A stretch of DNA of 64,000 nt from Exobacillus caeni (GTDB lineage Bacteria > Bacillota > Bacilli > Bacillales > Guptibacillaceae): positions 62,001-126,000 of the forward strand of contig NZ_SWLG01000005.1 in the NCBI RefSeq assembly GCF_005747095.1, written 5' to 3'. Made by a program: the position numbers and the translations under genes. Under the pieces are notes generated by a model, which had not been told where the DNA came from, made no database searches, and worked only from the letters and a program-made list of their open reading frames with translations. Positions 33,458 through 41,836 of the stretch are shown here, piece after piece (position 1 is the stretch's first letter; every line of letters starts with the position of its first letter).

Positions 33458-34198
33458 TTAGATAGTTATATTTCGATCTGATAGCAAAATTCTTTCGGAT
33501 GGTTCATTTTCTAATTTTTTTAATGTTGCATTTAACGAATTGTAGAACGTATCAACCAAAATCTCACCGTCCAAACTTCTTTTCTTTAAGTATGCGCAAA
33601 TCGCCTCAAAGTCGCTTAAACTAGTTGAGTAGTTATCCGATACATCTCGAATATGATGAAAAAGCAACGTTAACAACGAACCCTCGCTTATAGCGGTTTC
33701 TATCCAATTAAATACATCTATAGGAGAATGAGCCGCACTATTTATTGAGGTAGAGCCATGTCGCACATATAGTTTGTTGCTTATAGGATACGGTTCTGTT
33801 GGTGTGCTTGTAATATCTAATGCTCTAACAGCCTTGTACCCTTCTTCTTCTGCATAGACTGACGAAATATCATTCCAATCTCTTGAAGGCGGGGCAAAAG
33901 TGTTTACTGTTATTCCATTTTGTTCAAGGAATGTTTTAGAGTCAGCCAATTCAATTCTCTGCTCTGCCTCCGATAAGGTAGTCATTAGAGGGTGTGTGAC
34001 TGAATGACTTGCTATCTCCCAACCCTTATTCTGCATTTCTGATAATTGATTTGTAGTAACCTTCCCTGTAGATCCAACAGAAGAAGTAATAATACAAGCT
34101 GTTCCGACCAATCCGTACTTCTCCATTATAGGCAAAGCGTTTGTATAAACATTGTCGTGACCGTCATCGATTGTTATTACGATTTTTGCTATATTCAT
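33458..34198 (-). CDS. Polysaccharide deacetylase-like (NodB) phage tail protein
   Basis: 246 aa with a NodB/CE4 fold: motif 1 TIDDGHD (residues 9-15), motif 2 HSVTH near 67 (two zinc His ligands), motif 3 around FAPPSRDW near 105, and the late LLFHH motif near 181. It lies directly after the tail genes and two bases from the upstream ORF, so it is probably virion-associated and modifies host-surface glycans during infection. ATG start. Confidence 0.8.
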   Translation of the reverse strand: MNIAKIVITIDDGHDNVYTNALPIMEKYGLVGTACIITSSVGSTGKVTTNQLSEMQNKGWEIASHSVTHPLMTTLSEAEQRIELADSKTFLEQNGITVNTFAPPSRDWNDISSVYAEEEGYKAVRALDITSTPTEPYPISNKLYVRHGSTSINSAAHSPIDVFNWIETAISEGSLLTLLFHHIRDVSDNYSTSLSDFEAICAYLKKRSLDGEILVDTFYNSLNATLKKLENEPSERILLSDRNITI

Positions 34199-34199
34199 T

Positions 34200-34787
34200 T
34201 TACTGTCCTTCTACAGAAAAGGAGATGGTTCCAGTTGTAGGGATAATGTCAGTTGTCACTCTTACCATAATGTTATAGATTGGCTTATTCAAAATCGGAT
34301 AGTCCTTTGAGGATAGAAAAACTTTGCTATTCGAATTAACTGAATGGGCATTAATTAGGTAATGGATGTTTCCCCAAAAGTCTACTAAAAAGACATTAAA
34401 TTTAACCGCAACGTCATAATTATTTACAACCGTTAAGAATAACTCTTTATAATTTGAAACATCTAAAGTATTTCCCCTGTCATAAGACCATGTTTGTTTC
34501 CCGTCTTTATCGTAGTACGTGTGTGTTTGGTTGGCGGTAATGTTAGTGTCGTCATTGGTGACTATCTGTAAAACTTTTGTTTGTTGTGCTTGTATATCTA
34601 CAGGTACTTTAACATTACTCCCCTTTAGCGAGACATCACCAGTAATGTTTAAAGGGTTGCTTGAGCTAATAGGAGTCTTCCCATCCAGACCAACAATCTG
34701 TGCCGGCATATATGCTTCTTGGCCGTCTGGTGTCTTTTTGCCAAAAAACCTGACTAGATTACCATCACTAGGTAATTTATAAGTCAT
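34200..34787 (-). CDS. Phage tail-associated beta-rich protein
   Basis: 195 aa. ATG 34787 shares one base with the Dit stop, with AGAGAGG upstream. Starts MTYKLPSDGNLVRFFGKK and is strand-rich to the end (PTTGTISFSVEGQ), no membrane segment. Position between Dit and the deacetylase suggests a baseplate or fibre component. No named family. Confidence 0.6.
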   Translation of the reverse strand: MTYKLPSDGNLVRFFGKKTPDGQEAYMPAQIVGLDGKTPISSSNPLNITGDVSLKGSNVKVPVDIQAQQTKVLQIVTNDDTNITANQTHTYYDKDGKQTWSYDRGNTLDVSNYKELFLTVVNNYDVAVKFNVFLVDFWGNIHYLINAHSVNSNSKVFLSSKDYPILNKPIYNIMVRVTTDIIPTTGTISFSVEGQ

Positions 34788-35611
34788 TAAATCCACCTCT
34801 CTCTAAAGATTAATTTTGTTTCTACCTGGTCAATTGGCGGAACTTCAAAGGCGTTTTCTCCTGGCTGCAGGTAGAAAAAGTCACTGTTTGGGATATCTAA
34901 CATGGTCATTTTTCTGTTACCATTCAATAGAATCTTTCTTACTTTCTGGCCGTTCTCATTCTTCCAATTAGAGTAGATCGTCACTTTATCGTTAACAGCA
35001 AAATCAAAAAGCAACCGGATATATTTGCCCGATTGCACATGCTTAAGTACATATTCACTTGCTGCAGCTTTAAAAGTGATTTCTGCCATGAATGGCGAAT
35101 CGGTGTTAGTTGCATTTGCCATCATTTGTTCTGAGAACACGGAAGGTAAAGTAACTGAACTAACACCTGCAGTATCGATGATCTGAGTCTTTTCAACACT
35201 GTAAATGTAGGGATCCGGCATCGATAGCTCGATGGTAAACTCTCCGTCAGAGCTCGTAATGATGTCAAAATCGTATTCTCCATCTTGTACCGCATATATC
35301 TCCCAATCAGGCTTAATATCCCGGATAATTCGATACGGTTCCTTCGAGTAAAAGACACCAAAAATGGTATGCTTCAAGTCATCCAGCTCTATAACAGAGT
35401 CCGTTTCAACCTCAAAGGATATGGTTACCTTACGAACACCCATCTTTGAGTTAGAAAGGTATGCACCATCCATGCCAGGAACTTCCTTGAAAGTTCTTTT
35501 GGCGTCAGGAGAGGAAATACGAAACGAGTTGACCCACAGTCCTAAATCGTCGTGCATGTCCACAACGGAGCCGTTTTGATATTTTATGTGGAAGTTTAAC
35601 TCACTCTTCAT
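34787..35611 (-). CDS. Distal tail protein (Dit, phage_tail family)
   Basis: 274 aa. Siphovirus distal tail protein: N-terminal belt domain (FRISSPDAKRTFKEVPGMDG near 30-50), a galectin-like insert, and a C-terminal segment ending in a turn typical of YomH/gp19.1 proteins (PGENAFEV). Forms the ring between tail tube and tip. ATG overlaps the tape-measure stop (ATGA), so translation is coupled. Confidence 0.85.
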   Translation of the reverse strand: MKSELNFHIKYQNGSVVDMHDDLGLWVNSFRISSPDAKRTFKEVPGMDGAYLSNSKMGVRKVTISFEVETDSVIELDDLKHTIFGVFYSKEPYRIIRDIKPDWEIYAVQDGEYDFDIITSSDGEFTIELSMPDPYIYSVEKTQIIDTAGVSSVTLPSVFSEQMMANATNTDSPFMAEITFKAAASEYVLKHVQSGKYIRLLFDFAVNDKVTIYSNWKNENGQKVRKILLNGNRKMTMLDIPNSDFFYLQPGENAFEVPPIDQVETKLIFRERWI

Positions 35612-38421
35612 AAACCTCTCCTCCCCAGATTTCTGTTATTATTCGTTTCAGCTTTCACAGGTTTCCAGATGACCTTTCCTACTTTCTTAGAATCCATAAC
35701 GACATTTGCCGGTGAAACATTAACATAGATAATGCTTTCATTTGCTTTGTCAACTAATCCTTCAGAAGCATTCTTTAGTTTCGTTTGAGCAGCAGCGATT
35801 AATTTTGCTATTTTCATTGCATGAGATCCTTCAAACGGAACGATACCTTCTTCCACATCACCAAAACCTGCATTACCGGCTACGACTGGCTTTTTAAACA
35901 CACCGCCTATCTTATGCCAATTCACGCTGAATTTTGGATATGGTATTTTATCTCCTGGCCCTCCCCAGGCAACACGTACACCAATCGAAGGAATTTTGAA
36001 TTTAGGGATAGAAATTCGCATTCGACTGAAAGCACCTTTTATCGTTTCGATCATTCCCAAAACTCTACTCTTGGCCGTTTCAATAGGACTGATGATTGCG
36101 TTTTTCGCTGACTCAAATTTCGAAGAAACCGTCGACCGTATGGACTCAACTTTTGAAGAAAATCCTGACCGTAAATTTTCTATGGTTCCAAGTGTTCGGT
36201 CCTTCATCCCCTGGATACGGTTTTGAACCCCGTCTTTCAGCGATTGGACTTTGTTCGAAAAACCTGAACGTAAGTTTTCTACGGCTCCAAGTGTCCTATC
36301 TTTCATGCTCTGGATTCGATTTGTGACGCCGTCTTTTAAGGATTGGATTTTATTTTGCACACCAGATCGGATGGACTCTGCTTTTTGTTGGATGGAAGAC
36401 TTCATTTGCTCAATATTTTGAGTGGCCTTTTGTTTCATCTCCGATATTTTCCCACTCACCCGGTCCTTGGTCTCGTTAAATTTAGAGGAAAGGAAGGAAC
36501 CGAGTTGAGATGCCTTTGCTTTTATCGTATCCCAGTTTTTCCATATCGCTATTCCTGCTGCTATCAGTCCAGCAATAACTGCAATTACCCCTGCTATAAT
36601 TCCAATCAGAGGTAAGAGGCCAATACCTAAAGCCGCAGCAAGTCCTGAAAGTATGGTTAAGACGGGAGCAAGCGCCATACATAAACCTACTAAAATTCCC
36701 AAGACTGTTACAACGGCAGTGATAGTTGCTGCTAATTTTGGATTTTGAGACACCCATGTTGCAATTTTTGTTATGAAATTAGAAATGGTGACCAATAAAG
36801 GAGTAAGGGAAGTTTTTAGGTTCTGTAAAGCTTGTTTAAGTTGAACAGTTGGCGAGGCGTCCAATTTGGCTGTAGCTTCATTTACACCTTCCATACCTTG
36901 CTTCAGGTTGGCGGTACCATTCTTTGCATTGAGGAGGGTGTCAACTATCTTGCTGCCCTGATCTTCCCACATGGTGCCGAACATTTGGACTCCAATTTCG
37001 TTTCTTTTCGTGCTGTCCTCTACTCCGGCAAGCGCCTTAGCCGCTTCAAACATCGCCGTTTTACCTTTTTGGCCACCTTCAGCAACAGCTTGTCCCCATC
37101 CCTTAATTTTCTGTTCAGAGATGTCTGTTCCCTCGATAACCTCAGCCAAAGCTTTAGGGACTTCGTTCCCAAACTCAGCGAGCTTAACTCGCCCTTCTTT
37201 TAGGCCGTCCATCAGATTATCGATGTTCCAAGATTTCGTATCTACACCAGCTGCAAAGATATTCTGAATTTCTTCAGCTGAATACCCGGCAAGACTTAGC
37301 TGGGTGCCATATTCGGAAACGATGTCAATCTGATCAGGAGGAAAACCCGTTTTTAGAAGGGATTGAACTAGGCCTACTGCTTCTTCATTTGATATGTTTA
37401 AAGCTGAACCAATTTCGTTTGTTTCCTGGATTAATTCTGTGAAGTCCAAACCCTCATAAGAACTTGCTACCACTGCAGCACCTTTAACAACAGCAAGATT
37501 AGCTTCTTCAGTAGCATCTTTGTTAAGGGCCCATTGCCTTCTAACACCCTCTAATGCAGCACCTGCATCAACGCCGTAAGTTTCGATCGAACGGACAGTT
37601 TCAAACACGGTTTGTTTTGATTCTTCCGATACATCAAACGTGATAGCGATTCTTGTTCTTAATGCGTCTGCATCAAGCGCTAAACCTGTAGCTCCTGCAA
37701 TACCGCCACCAGCAGCAAGACCGCCTGCAAGACCACCAATCTCAGAGCCCAAGTCTTTAATGGATCCTTTTGTGTCATCTGCTTTTTTCGCAAGCTTGCC
37801 TAAATCTTTACGGACAGATTTAATGGACTGTCCATCATCTAACTCTGACAGGGCTTTCTTAACCTTTTGAATATCTGTTCTGGAACCGAGAGCTTCTTGG
37901 GATACTTTGTTAAAGGCTTTTTCTAACTGTTTAGTTGAGGCTGTGCCCTTTTTTATACTAGAAACCAAATCAGGACCAAGCGCTTCTGCAAAATCATCTA
38001 CTTTAGTGTTTGTGGTGTTAAACAGTTTTCCGAGATCTGTAAGCGACTTTTTATATTGGTCCTGTTCTTTAGTAGTAGCGTTAATTTGATTGGCCAGTTT
38101 TTGTTGATTCGTTTGAAAACCGAGCAGTTGATCTGATAATTTTCTTACTTCGTCTGAGTTTTCACCGTAAACTGTTTTTGCTTTTGCGAGCTGTTCTGCA
38201 GTCGCCTTCACTTTTTGTTCAGCTAGTGTATGCTGCTTTTTAAGGTGATCCAACTTTACTTCATACTTTTCTGTTTGCGTTCCGTTTTCCTTCAGCTGCT
38301 CTTCCTGAAGTTTGAACTCTTTTCGAAGGCTTGAAGATTGCTTGCCCATTTCTTTCAAACCATCGTTGAATTCTTTATTAAAAACACTAAACTTAACTTT
38401 CGTTTCAGGGTTTTTAGCCAC
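35608..38421 (-). CDS. Tail tape measure protein
   Basis: 937 aa. Long coiled coils at the N-terminus (1-200), a TP901-type core (ALRTRIAITFDVSEE), a hydrophobic region (about 550-640) with LAPVLTILSGLAAALGIG, helical 33-residue repeats at about 690-760, and a basic C-terminus. It sets tail length and is ejected with DNA. Start GTG after AAAGGAGG. Placed after the tail chaperones as in all siphoviruses. Confidence 0.92.
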   Translation of the reverse strand: MAKNPETKVKFSVFNKEFNDGLKEMGKQSSSLRKEFKLQEEQLKENGTQTEKYEVKLDHLKKQHTLAEQKVKATAEQLAKAKTVYGENSDEVRKLSDQLLGFQTNQQKLANQINATTKEQDQYKKSLTDLGKLFNTTNTKVDDFAEALGPDLVSSIKKGTASTKQLEKAFNKVSQEALGSRTDIQKVKKALSELDDGQSIKSVRKDLGKLAKKADDTKGSIKDLGSEIGGLAGGLAAGGGIAGATGLALDADALRTRIAITFDVSEESKQTVFETVRSIETYGVDAGAALEGVRRQWALNKDATEEANLAVVKGAAVVASSYEGLDFTELIQETNEIGSALNISNEEAVGLVQSLLKTGFPPDQIDIVSEYGTQLSLAGYSAEEIQNIFAAGVDTKSWNIDNLMDGLKEGRVKLAEFGNEVPKALAEVIEGTDISEQKIKGWGQAVAEGGQKGKTAMFEAAKALAGVEDSTKRNEIGVQMFGTMWEDQGSKIVDTLLNAKNGTANLKQGMEGVNEATAKLDASPTVQLKQALQNLKTSLTPLLVTISNFITKIATWVSQNPKLAATITAVVTVLGILVGLCMALAPVLTILSGLAAALGIGLLPLIGIIAGVIAVIAGLIAAGIAIWKNWDTIKAKASQLGSFLSSKFNETKDRVSGKISEMKQKATQNIEQMKSSIQQKAESIRSGVQNKIQSLKDGVTNRIQSMKDRTLGAVENLRSGFSNKVQSLKDGVQNRIQGMKDRTLGTIENLRSGFSSKVESIRSTVSSKFESAKNAIISPIETAKSRVLGMIETIKGAFSRMRISIPKFKIPSIGVRVAWGGPGDKIPYPKFSVNWHKIGGVFKKPVVAGNAGFGDVEEGIVPFEGSHAMKIAKLIAAAQTKLKNASEGLVDKANESIIYVNVSPANVVMDSKKVGKVIWKPVKAETNNNRNLGRRGL
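36148..36345 (-). repeat. Tandem 99-bp repeat within the tape-measure gene
   Basis: Two adjacent copies of a 33-residue unit beginning SLKDGV and containing MKDRTLG and ENLRSGFS, with about five differences; the preceding SIRSGVQNKIQ segment is a decayed third copy. Limits are approximate. Confidence 0.7.
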
Positions 38422-38435
38422 TAGTTCACCTCCTT

Positions 38436-38630
38436 TTAATTAGGGTTATTAGACCAGGCATCCCACGCCTGTTTGTTTTCAAAGATTCTATCTACATCAG
38501 CGATTGGTGAATCCCAAAATGTTTCAGGGTCAATGCCATATACAAGGACGTAAAGAGTGTACAAATCCTCCACACTTTTGATATTTAGTTCTGGTGGTTT
38601 GGCCTTCTTTACGCCTTTCTCTACTTTTTT
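38436..38630 (-). CDS. Tail chaperone gpT-like extension (via -1 frameshift)
   Basis: The frame open from the slippery site AAAAAAG (38624-38630) to TAA at 38436-38438 adds about 64 residues (VEKGVKKAKPPELNIKS, then WDSPIADVDRIFENKQAW) to the 153-aa upstream protein. In that frame the stop TAG read by gpG is bypassed. Size and position between gpG and the tape measure match gpGT of lambda and other siphoviruses. No independent start with ribosome binding site is present. Confidence 0.88.
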   Translation of the reverse strand, partial: KKVEKGVKKAKPPELNIKSVEDLYTLYVLVYGIDPETFWDSPIADVDRIFENKQAWDAWSNNPN

Positions 38631-39082
38631 GAAGTACTTTTTTCCAGCCCTTTCTTAAACTCATTCGGATCTTGCTGCAGGTAGGGCAGAACTAGTTCCA
38701 TATAATCATTAACGATCTCTTCAATATCTCCCTGATACTTATCAAGGAATTCCTCATAAGATAATTCAAGAGTTTTGTTGGCACCGATGACCGCTAGATA
38801 GATCACAGGTAAATATTTATCAGCGTCAATCACTTCTGCTTGTTCAGGTGTTAAATCATCAGAATTGATCTCGTCTTCATCACCAATAACATCACTCAAT
38901 TTAACAATCTCAGCGAAAAGAGATGACTTTGTGATTCCTAGGCGTTTGCCGGTTGCTAGGGCTCGGTTTGTTAAAAATGCAGGATATCTTTTCGGATTGA
39001 TGTATCGTTTTTCAAATTCACCGTTTTCCAGTTCGATAATTTCCACGTCTTTCAATTCAATCGAGCTAATTTTAATACCCAA
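38621..39082 (-). CDS. Tail assembly chaperone (gpG-like)
   Basis: 153 aa acidic protein, TTG start eight bases after TGGAGGGATG. Chaperones the tape measure during tail assembly. It ends TSKK immediately at the heptamer A-AAA-AAG followed by TAG, so a -1 slip produces the longer gpGT form. Confidence 0.85.
   Translation of the reverse strand: MGIKISSIELKDVEIIELENGEFEKRYINPKRYPAFLTNRALATGKRLGITKSSLFAEIVKLSDVIGDEDEINSDDLTPEQAEVIDADKYLPVIYLAVIGANKTLELSYEEFLDKYQGDIEEIVNDYMELVLPYLQQDPNEFKKGLEKSTSKK
38624..38630 (-). other. Programmed -1 frameshift heptamer AAAAAAG
   Basis: In the gpG frame the codons are TCA-AAA-AAG-TAG. The heptamer A-AAA-AAG fits X-XXY-YYZ; after slipping the ribosome reads AAA-AAA-GTA-GAG and continues in the open T frame. 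Confidence 0.88.
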
Positions 39083-39097
39083 TTTTCATCCCTCCAA

Positions 39098-39131
39098 AAT
39101 AAAAAGGCTGACGTTATATTGTCAGCCTTAA
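39098..39131 (-). terminator. Attenuator after the major tail gene
   Basis: AAGGCTGAC / GTCAGCCTT perfect stem with an eight-base loop and TTTATTTT on the minus strand, overlapping the major tail protein stop. Confidence 0.8.
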
Positions 39132-39715
39132 GGTGTGGCAACCAATTCAACTAGAGTGTAATCAAACGTAGTGTGCCAGGTGTCTTTGATCGTAGTATCT
39201 TCCAACTCAGAGACAAATGCTTCATAGTAAAGGTTTTGTTTATCGTCCGGATATGCTGCAAGCTCCACTTCCATCTCTGCTACTTCATCCGCTCCATTTT
39301 CGATAGCAAACTTAAACCCTGTGGAAGATACACAGTTAGGAAAAGCGATCAGCTTTGTCACTTCTTCAAATTCGTCGATCACATCTGCAGTTAATACGAA
39401 CTTCTTACCTTTTGAGTTTTGAGAGTATTTATAGATTCCAGGCTTTAGATCAGTATTTGATAAACCGAATAAATCACGCACAATTTGAACTGGTACATGA
39501 GCAGAAACAGTTAAATCATGCTTTTCTGGTTTAGTGCGCTTAGCCACTTCCACACCCTCACACTTCTTAATCAATTCTTTCATGGTAGTTTCGCCCTCGA
39601 TGGAACCAATACAGCTGAATTCCTGCCCTGCCTGTTGTGTTCCTGTTTCATCAAAAAATTGAACGCTTGCATTTGTAATCTTTGTTGAATCAAATGTCTC
39701 TACAACTGTAGCCAT
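39128..39715 (-). CDS. Major tail (tube) protein
   Basis: 195 aa, beta-rich, ATG after TAAGGAGG. Size, position between head-completion genes and tail chaperones, and its own downstream attenuator (high expression) identify the tail tube subunit. It includes a VEVAKRTKPEKHDLTVSAHV segment seen in phage tail tube families. Confidence 0.82.
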   Translation of the reverse strand: MATVVETFDSTKITNASVQFFDETGTQQAGQEFSCIGSIEGETTMKELIKKCEGVEVAKRTKPEKHDLTVSAHVPVQIVRDLFGLSNTDLKPGIYKYSQNSKGKKFVLTADVIDEFEEVTKLIAFPNCVSSTGFKFAIENGADEVAEMEVELAAYPDDKQNLYYEAFVSELEDTTIKDTWHTTFDYTLVELVATP

Positions 39716-40125
39716 TAAAATTCCTCCTTAATTAGTTGGTCTACCTTTTTATTAATTTCTTGCATAATACGTGGTGTACTGCTATTCATTCCTTCAATCA
39801 TAAATTCATCCGGACTATTATGAACTGAGGTTCCTAACCCCTTATCCGGGAATACCAGGTACCTGTAAGGTTTCTTAGGCTTCGTTTCAAATCCAAGATT
39901 GAATGTAATACTTCTTAACGGCCGTGAATTCTTTGCATGTTTCTTTTCAACTTTCCCTTTTTTCTTCGAGACAGGAATTCGAGTGATGATAGTATCCTGA
40001 ACTGTTTTCACCCCAAAATTATGGAGTATTGTATTTATGTGCTCCTCCACTTTACCGGGGATCTTAGCAAACTTTTCTTGCAGCTGTTTAACGTCTTCAT
40101 AATCAATTTCAAACCTGGCACTCAT
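39715..40125 (-). CDS. Tail completion/neck protein (HK97 gp10-like)
   Basis: 136 aa. N-terminal helix (YEDVKQLQEKFAKIPGKVEEH) and central VKTVQDTIITRIPVSKKKGKV fit the HK97-gp10_like family involved in joining heads and tails. Start ATG after AAGGGG; it abuts the major tail gene and overlaps the upstream gene. Confidence 0.8.
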   Translation of the reverse strand: MSARFEIDYEDVKQLQEKFAKIPGKVEEHINTILHNFGVKTVQDTIITRIPVSKKKGKVEKKHAKNSRPLRSITFNLGFETKPKKPYRYLVFPDKGLGTSVHNSPDEFMIEGMNSSTPRIMQEINKKVDQLIKEEF

Positions 40126-40501
40126 AACGAATGCCCCTTCTGAAAATGAAGTTTATACGATCTACATATTCATCCGTATTCAACTTCTGCACCCGGTCGC
40201 GTTCACTTCTGACAAATTGAATCGCACGGATTTTTGTTATTGAAGATACGATATCGAGTGAGTCCGTTTCAATCGTGTCGCTATCTTCTGCAAGATAGGT
40301 GATATAAACGTCTTGAACCATGTTCCCCGTATTTTCACCTTGAACTAAATCTCCGTAAATAATCAAAAAGAGATTCAATTTATCCGGTCGTTCTGACTCT
40401 GACACATCGTCCTGAAAAACTGGAAGATTAAATGTTTCTTTTAGGTTGTTGTAAATCTCTTGATTTTGCTTATTGATCAACGCTTTAGGTTTTTCATTCA
40501 A
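40109..40501 (-). CDS. Tail terminator-like phage protein
   Basis: 130 aa, TTG start after GTAGGTGAT and overlapping the preceding stop. Mixed alpha/beta protein (LFLIIYGDLVQ, VYITYLAEDSD). Order in the head-tail cluster suggests the tail terminator or completion role; sequence similarity is not clear. Confidence 0.55.
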   Translation of the reverse strand: MNEKPKALINKQNQEIYNNLKETFNLPVFQDDVSESERPDKLNLFLIIYGDLVQGENTGNMVQDVYITYLAEDSDTIETDSLDIVSSITKIRAIQFVRSERDRVQKLNTDEYVDRINFIFRRGIRYECQV

Positions 40502-40845
40502 GTTATATCACCTACTTCTTGCAGATAAAAATAGAGATAATTATTGTTACGATCAACATCGGCTTTTATCACATCGTACTCCACACTCTCTATAACAACT
40601 TTAAGCCCGCTCTTTTTAATATTACGAAAAGACGGTGGGAAGCGCGTTTTAACTTTCAAATCCAAACTAGAACCCATGGTGCCAGCAAGTTCAAAATCAC
40701 TTTCCCGGGCAGACATTTCTTTGAAGGCAAGTTTCCCTTCTGCCAGAAAACTTTCCCCTATCCGTTTTCCATTTGCAGAACGCTGCACTGAATTGTGGCC
40801 ATACTGGAGAAACCCGTCATTGAAAGTTTCGCGATAGGATTTCAT
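40498..40845 (-). CDS. Head closure-like phage protein
   Basis: 115 aa, beta-rich (LAGTMGSSLDLKVKTRFPP, ESVEYDVIKADVDRNNNYLYFYL). This pattern matches head-closure/adaptor proteins of the SPP1 gp16 or HK97 type. Start ATG after GCAGGTG directly after the connector gene. Confidence 0.6.
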   Translation of the reverse strand: MKSYRETFNDGFLQYGHNSVQRSANGKRIGESFLAEGKLAFKEMSARESDFELAGTMGSSLDLKVKTRFPPSFRNIKKSGLKVVIESVEYDVIKADVDRNNNYLYFYLQEVGDIT

Positions 40846-41406
40846 CTAAACACCTGCGCTTGTGGTTACAGTTAAACCACTAGAAAGTTTAGACTCAATA
40901 CCGTTTGTTGATACAGCTTTGACCTGATATGTGTACTCTGTGGAAGGTGACAAGCCAGTGTCCTCATAACGAGTCTCTGTTACTTCACCTATTGATACTC
41001 CATCACGGAATACCTCGTATTTTGAGATGCCCCAGTGATAAGAGACTTCATCCCAATTCAATGTCAATGTTGTATCAGTTACGGCTGATGCTGTAACATT
41101 TGTAGGAGATTCCACAATGACTCCGATCTTCCCTAACGACGCATTCAAGATAAACCGAGATAACTCATGTTTAAAGTTTTTCTCAAATTCATCTTGTGCG
41201 TTGTTATAAGCATAACGGCATCTTTCTAGGAGAAGATCTTTCGGCCACTCTTCTGTAGAAAAATCAAAAGACGCACCAGCTAAATTAGACAAGTACGCCT
41301 CGGATCTTTTGATTATATTTTTTAAAGATCCATCTTCTTCAGGCCATGTTATCCTAAGACGCTCTTTTAATTCGTCTCTGAGAGATGTTAATAAAGTTTC
41401 ATCCAT
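40846..41406 (-). CDS. Head-tail connector with fused FN3 domain
   Basis: 186 aa. Residues 1-95 are helical and like gp6-type head-tail connectors (LRDELKERLRITWPEED, YNNAQDEFEKNF). Residues about 98-186 are a fibronectin type III domain (PTNVTASAVTDTTLTLNWDEV to AVSTNGIESKLS). The fusion would place an Ig-like fold at the neck. Confidence 0.8.
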   Translation of the reverse strand: MDETLLTSLRDELKERLRITWPEEDGSLKNIIKRSEAYLSNLAGASFDFSTEEWPKDLLLERCRYAYNNAQDEFEKNFKHELSRFILNASLGKIGVIVESPTNVTASAVTDTTLTLNWDEVSYHWGISKYEVFRDGVSIGEVTETRYEDTGLSPSTEYTYQVKAVSTNGIESKLSSGLTVTTSAGV

Positions 41407-41414
41407 GAGATCGC

Positions 41415-41774
41415 CTACTTATTGTTCATTACACGTTTAATAAGATCTTCCTTAATATCATCAGAATCGTAATTAATTTTATTTTTATCAAGATAGGCTC
41501 TAAGGTCGTCGTTTGTTACTTTTTTCAGTTCAGCAGCTGATAGCTGGGCAAGATCAATTTCTTCTTCCGAACCTTTATTTTCAGGAGATTCATCATCCTG
41601 CTGATCAACTTCTTCTCCCAGGAATACCCGACTGTATTTGTTATTACTTGTTTGCAGAAAAGCCACTCTTTCAGGATCCGCTTTATATCCTTCCTTCGGA
41701 TAAGTGTCCCCTGCTTCGTAAAGTTCACTATTGTGTTGCGTTTCCACAAATCGATTTACAACTTTATATGCCAT
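41415..41774 (-). CDS. Phage head-region protein with SAP/HeH-like C-terminus
   Basis: 119 aa. N-terminal strand-rich module (YKVVNRFVETQHNSELYEAG), an acidic linker, and a C-terminal LSAAELKKVTNDDLRAYLDKN region resembling HeH/LEM or Rho-N helical motifs. ATG after AAGGAGG. Often found between capsid and connector genes in such phages; function unknown. Confidence 0.65.
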   Translation of the reverse strand: MAYKVVNRFVETQHNSELYEAGDTYPKEGYKADPERVAFLQTSNNKYSRVFLGEEVDQQDDESPENKGSEEEIDLAQLSAAELKKVTNDDLRAYLDKNKINYDSDDIKEDLIKRVMNNK

Positions 41775-41792
41775 TACTTCTCTACCTCCTTA

Positions 41793-41836
41793 TTTATTTT
41801 CCAGAATAAAAAGCCCACTCTTATGGAGTAGGCTCT
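41793..41836 (-). terminator. Attenuator after the capsid gene
   Basis: AGCC-T-ACTC / GAGT-G-GGCT stem with T5 on the minus strand. Limits read-through from the highly expressed capsid gene. Confidence 0.75.

Noticed and set aside
37640-37870. Plus-strand ORFs inside the tape-measure and other tail genes
   Set aside because: Ser/Pro/Ala-rich shadow frames of confidently coding minus-strand genes, without ribosome binding sites.
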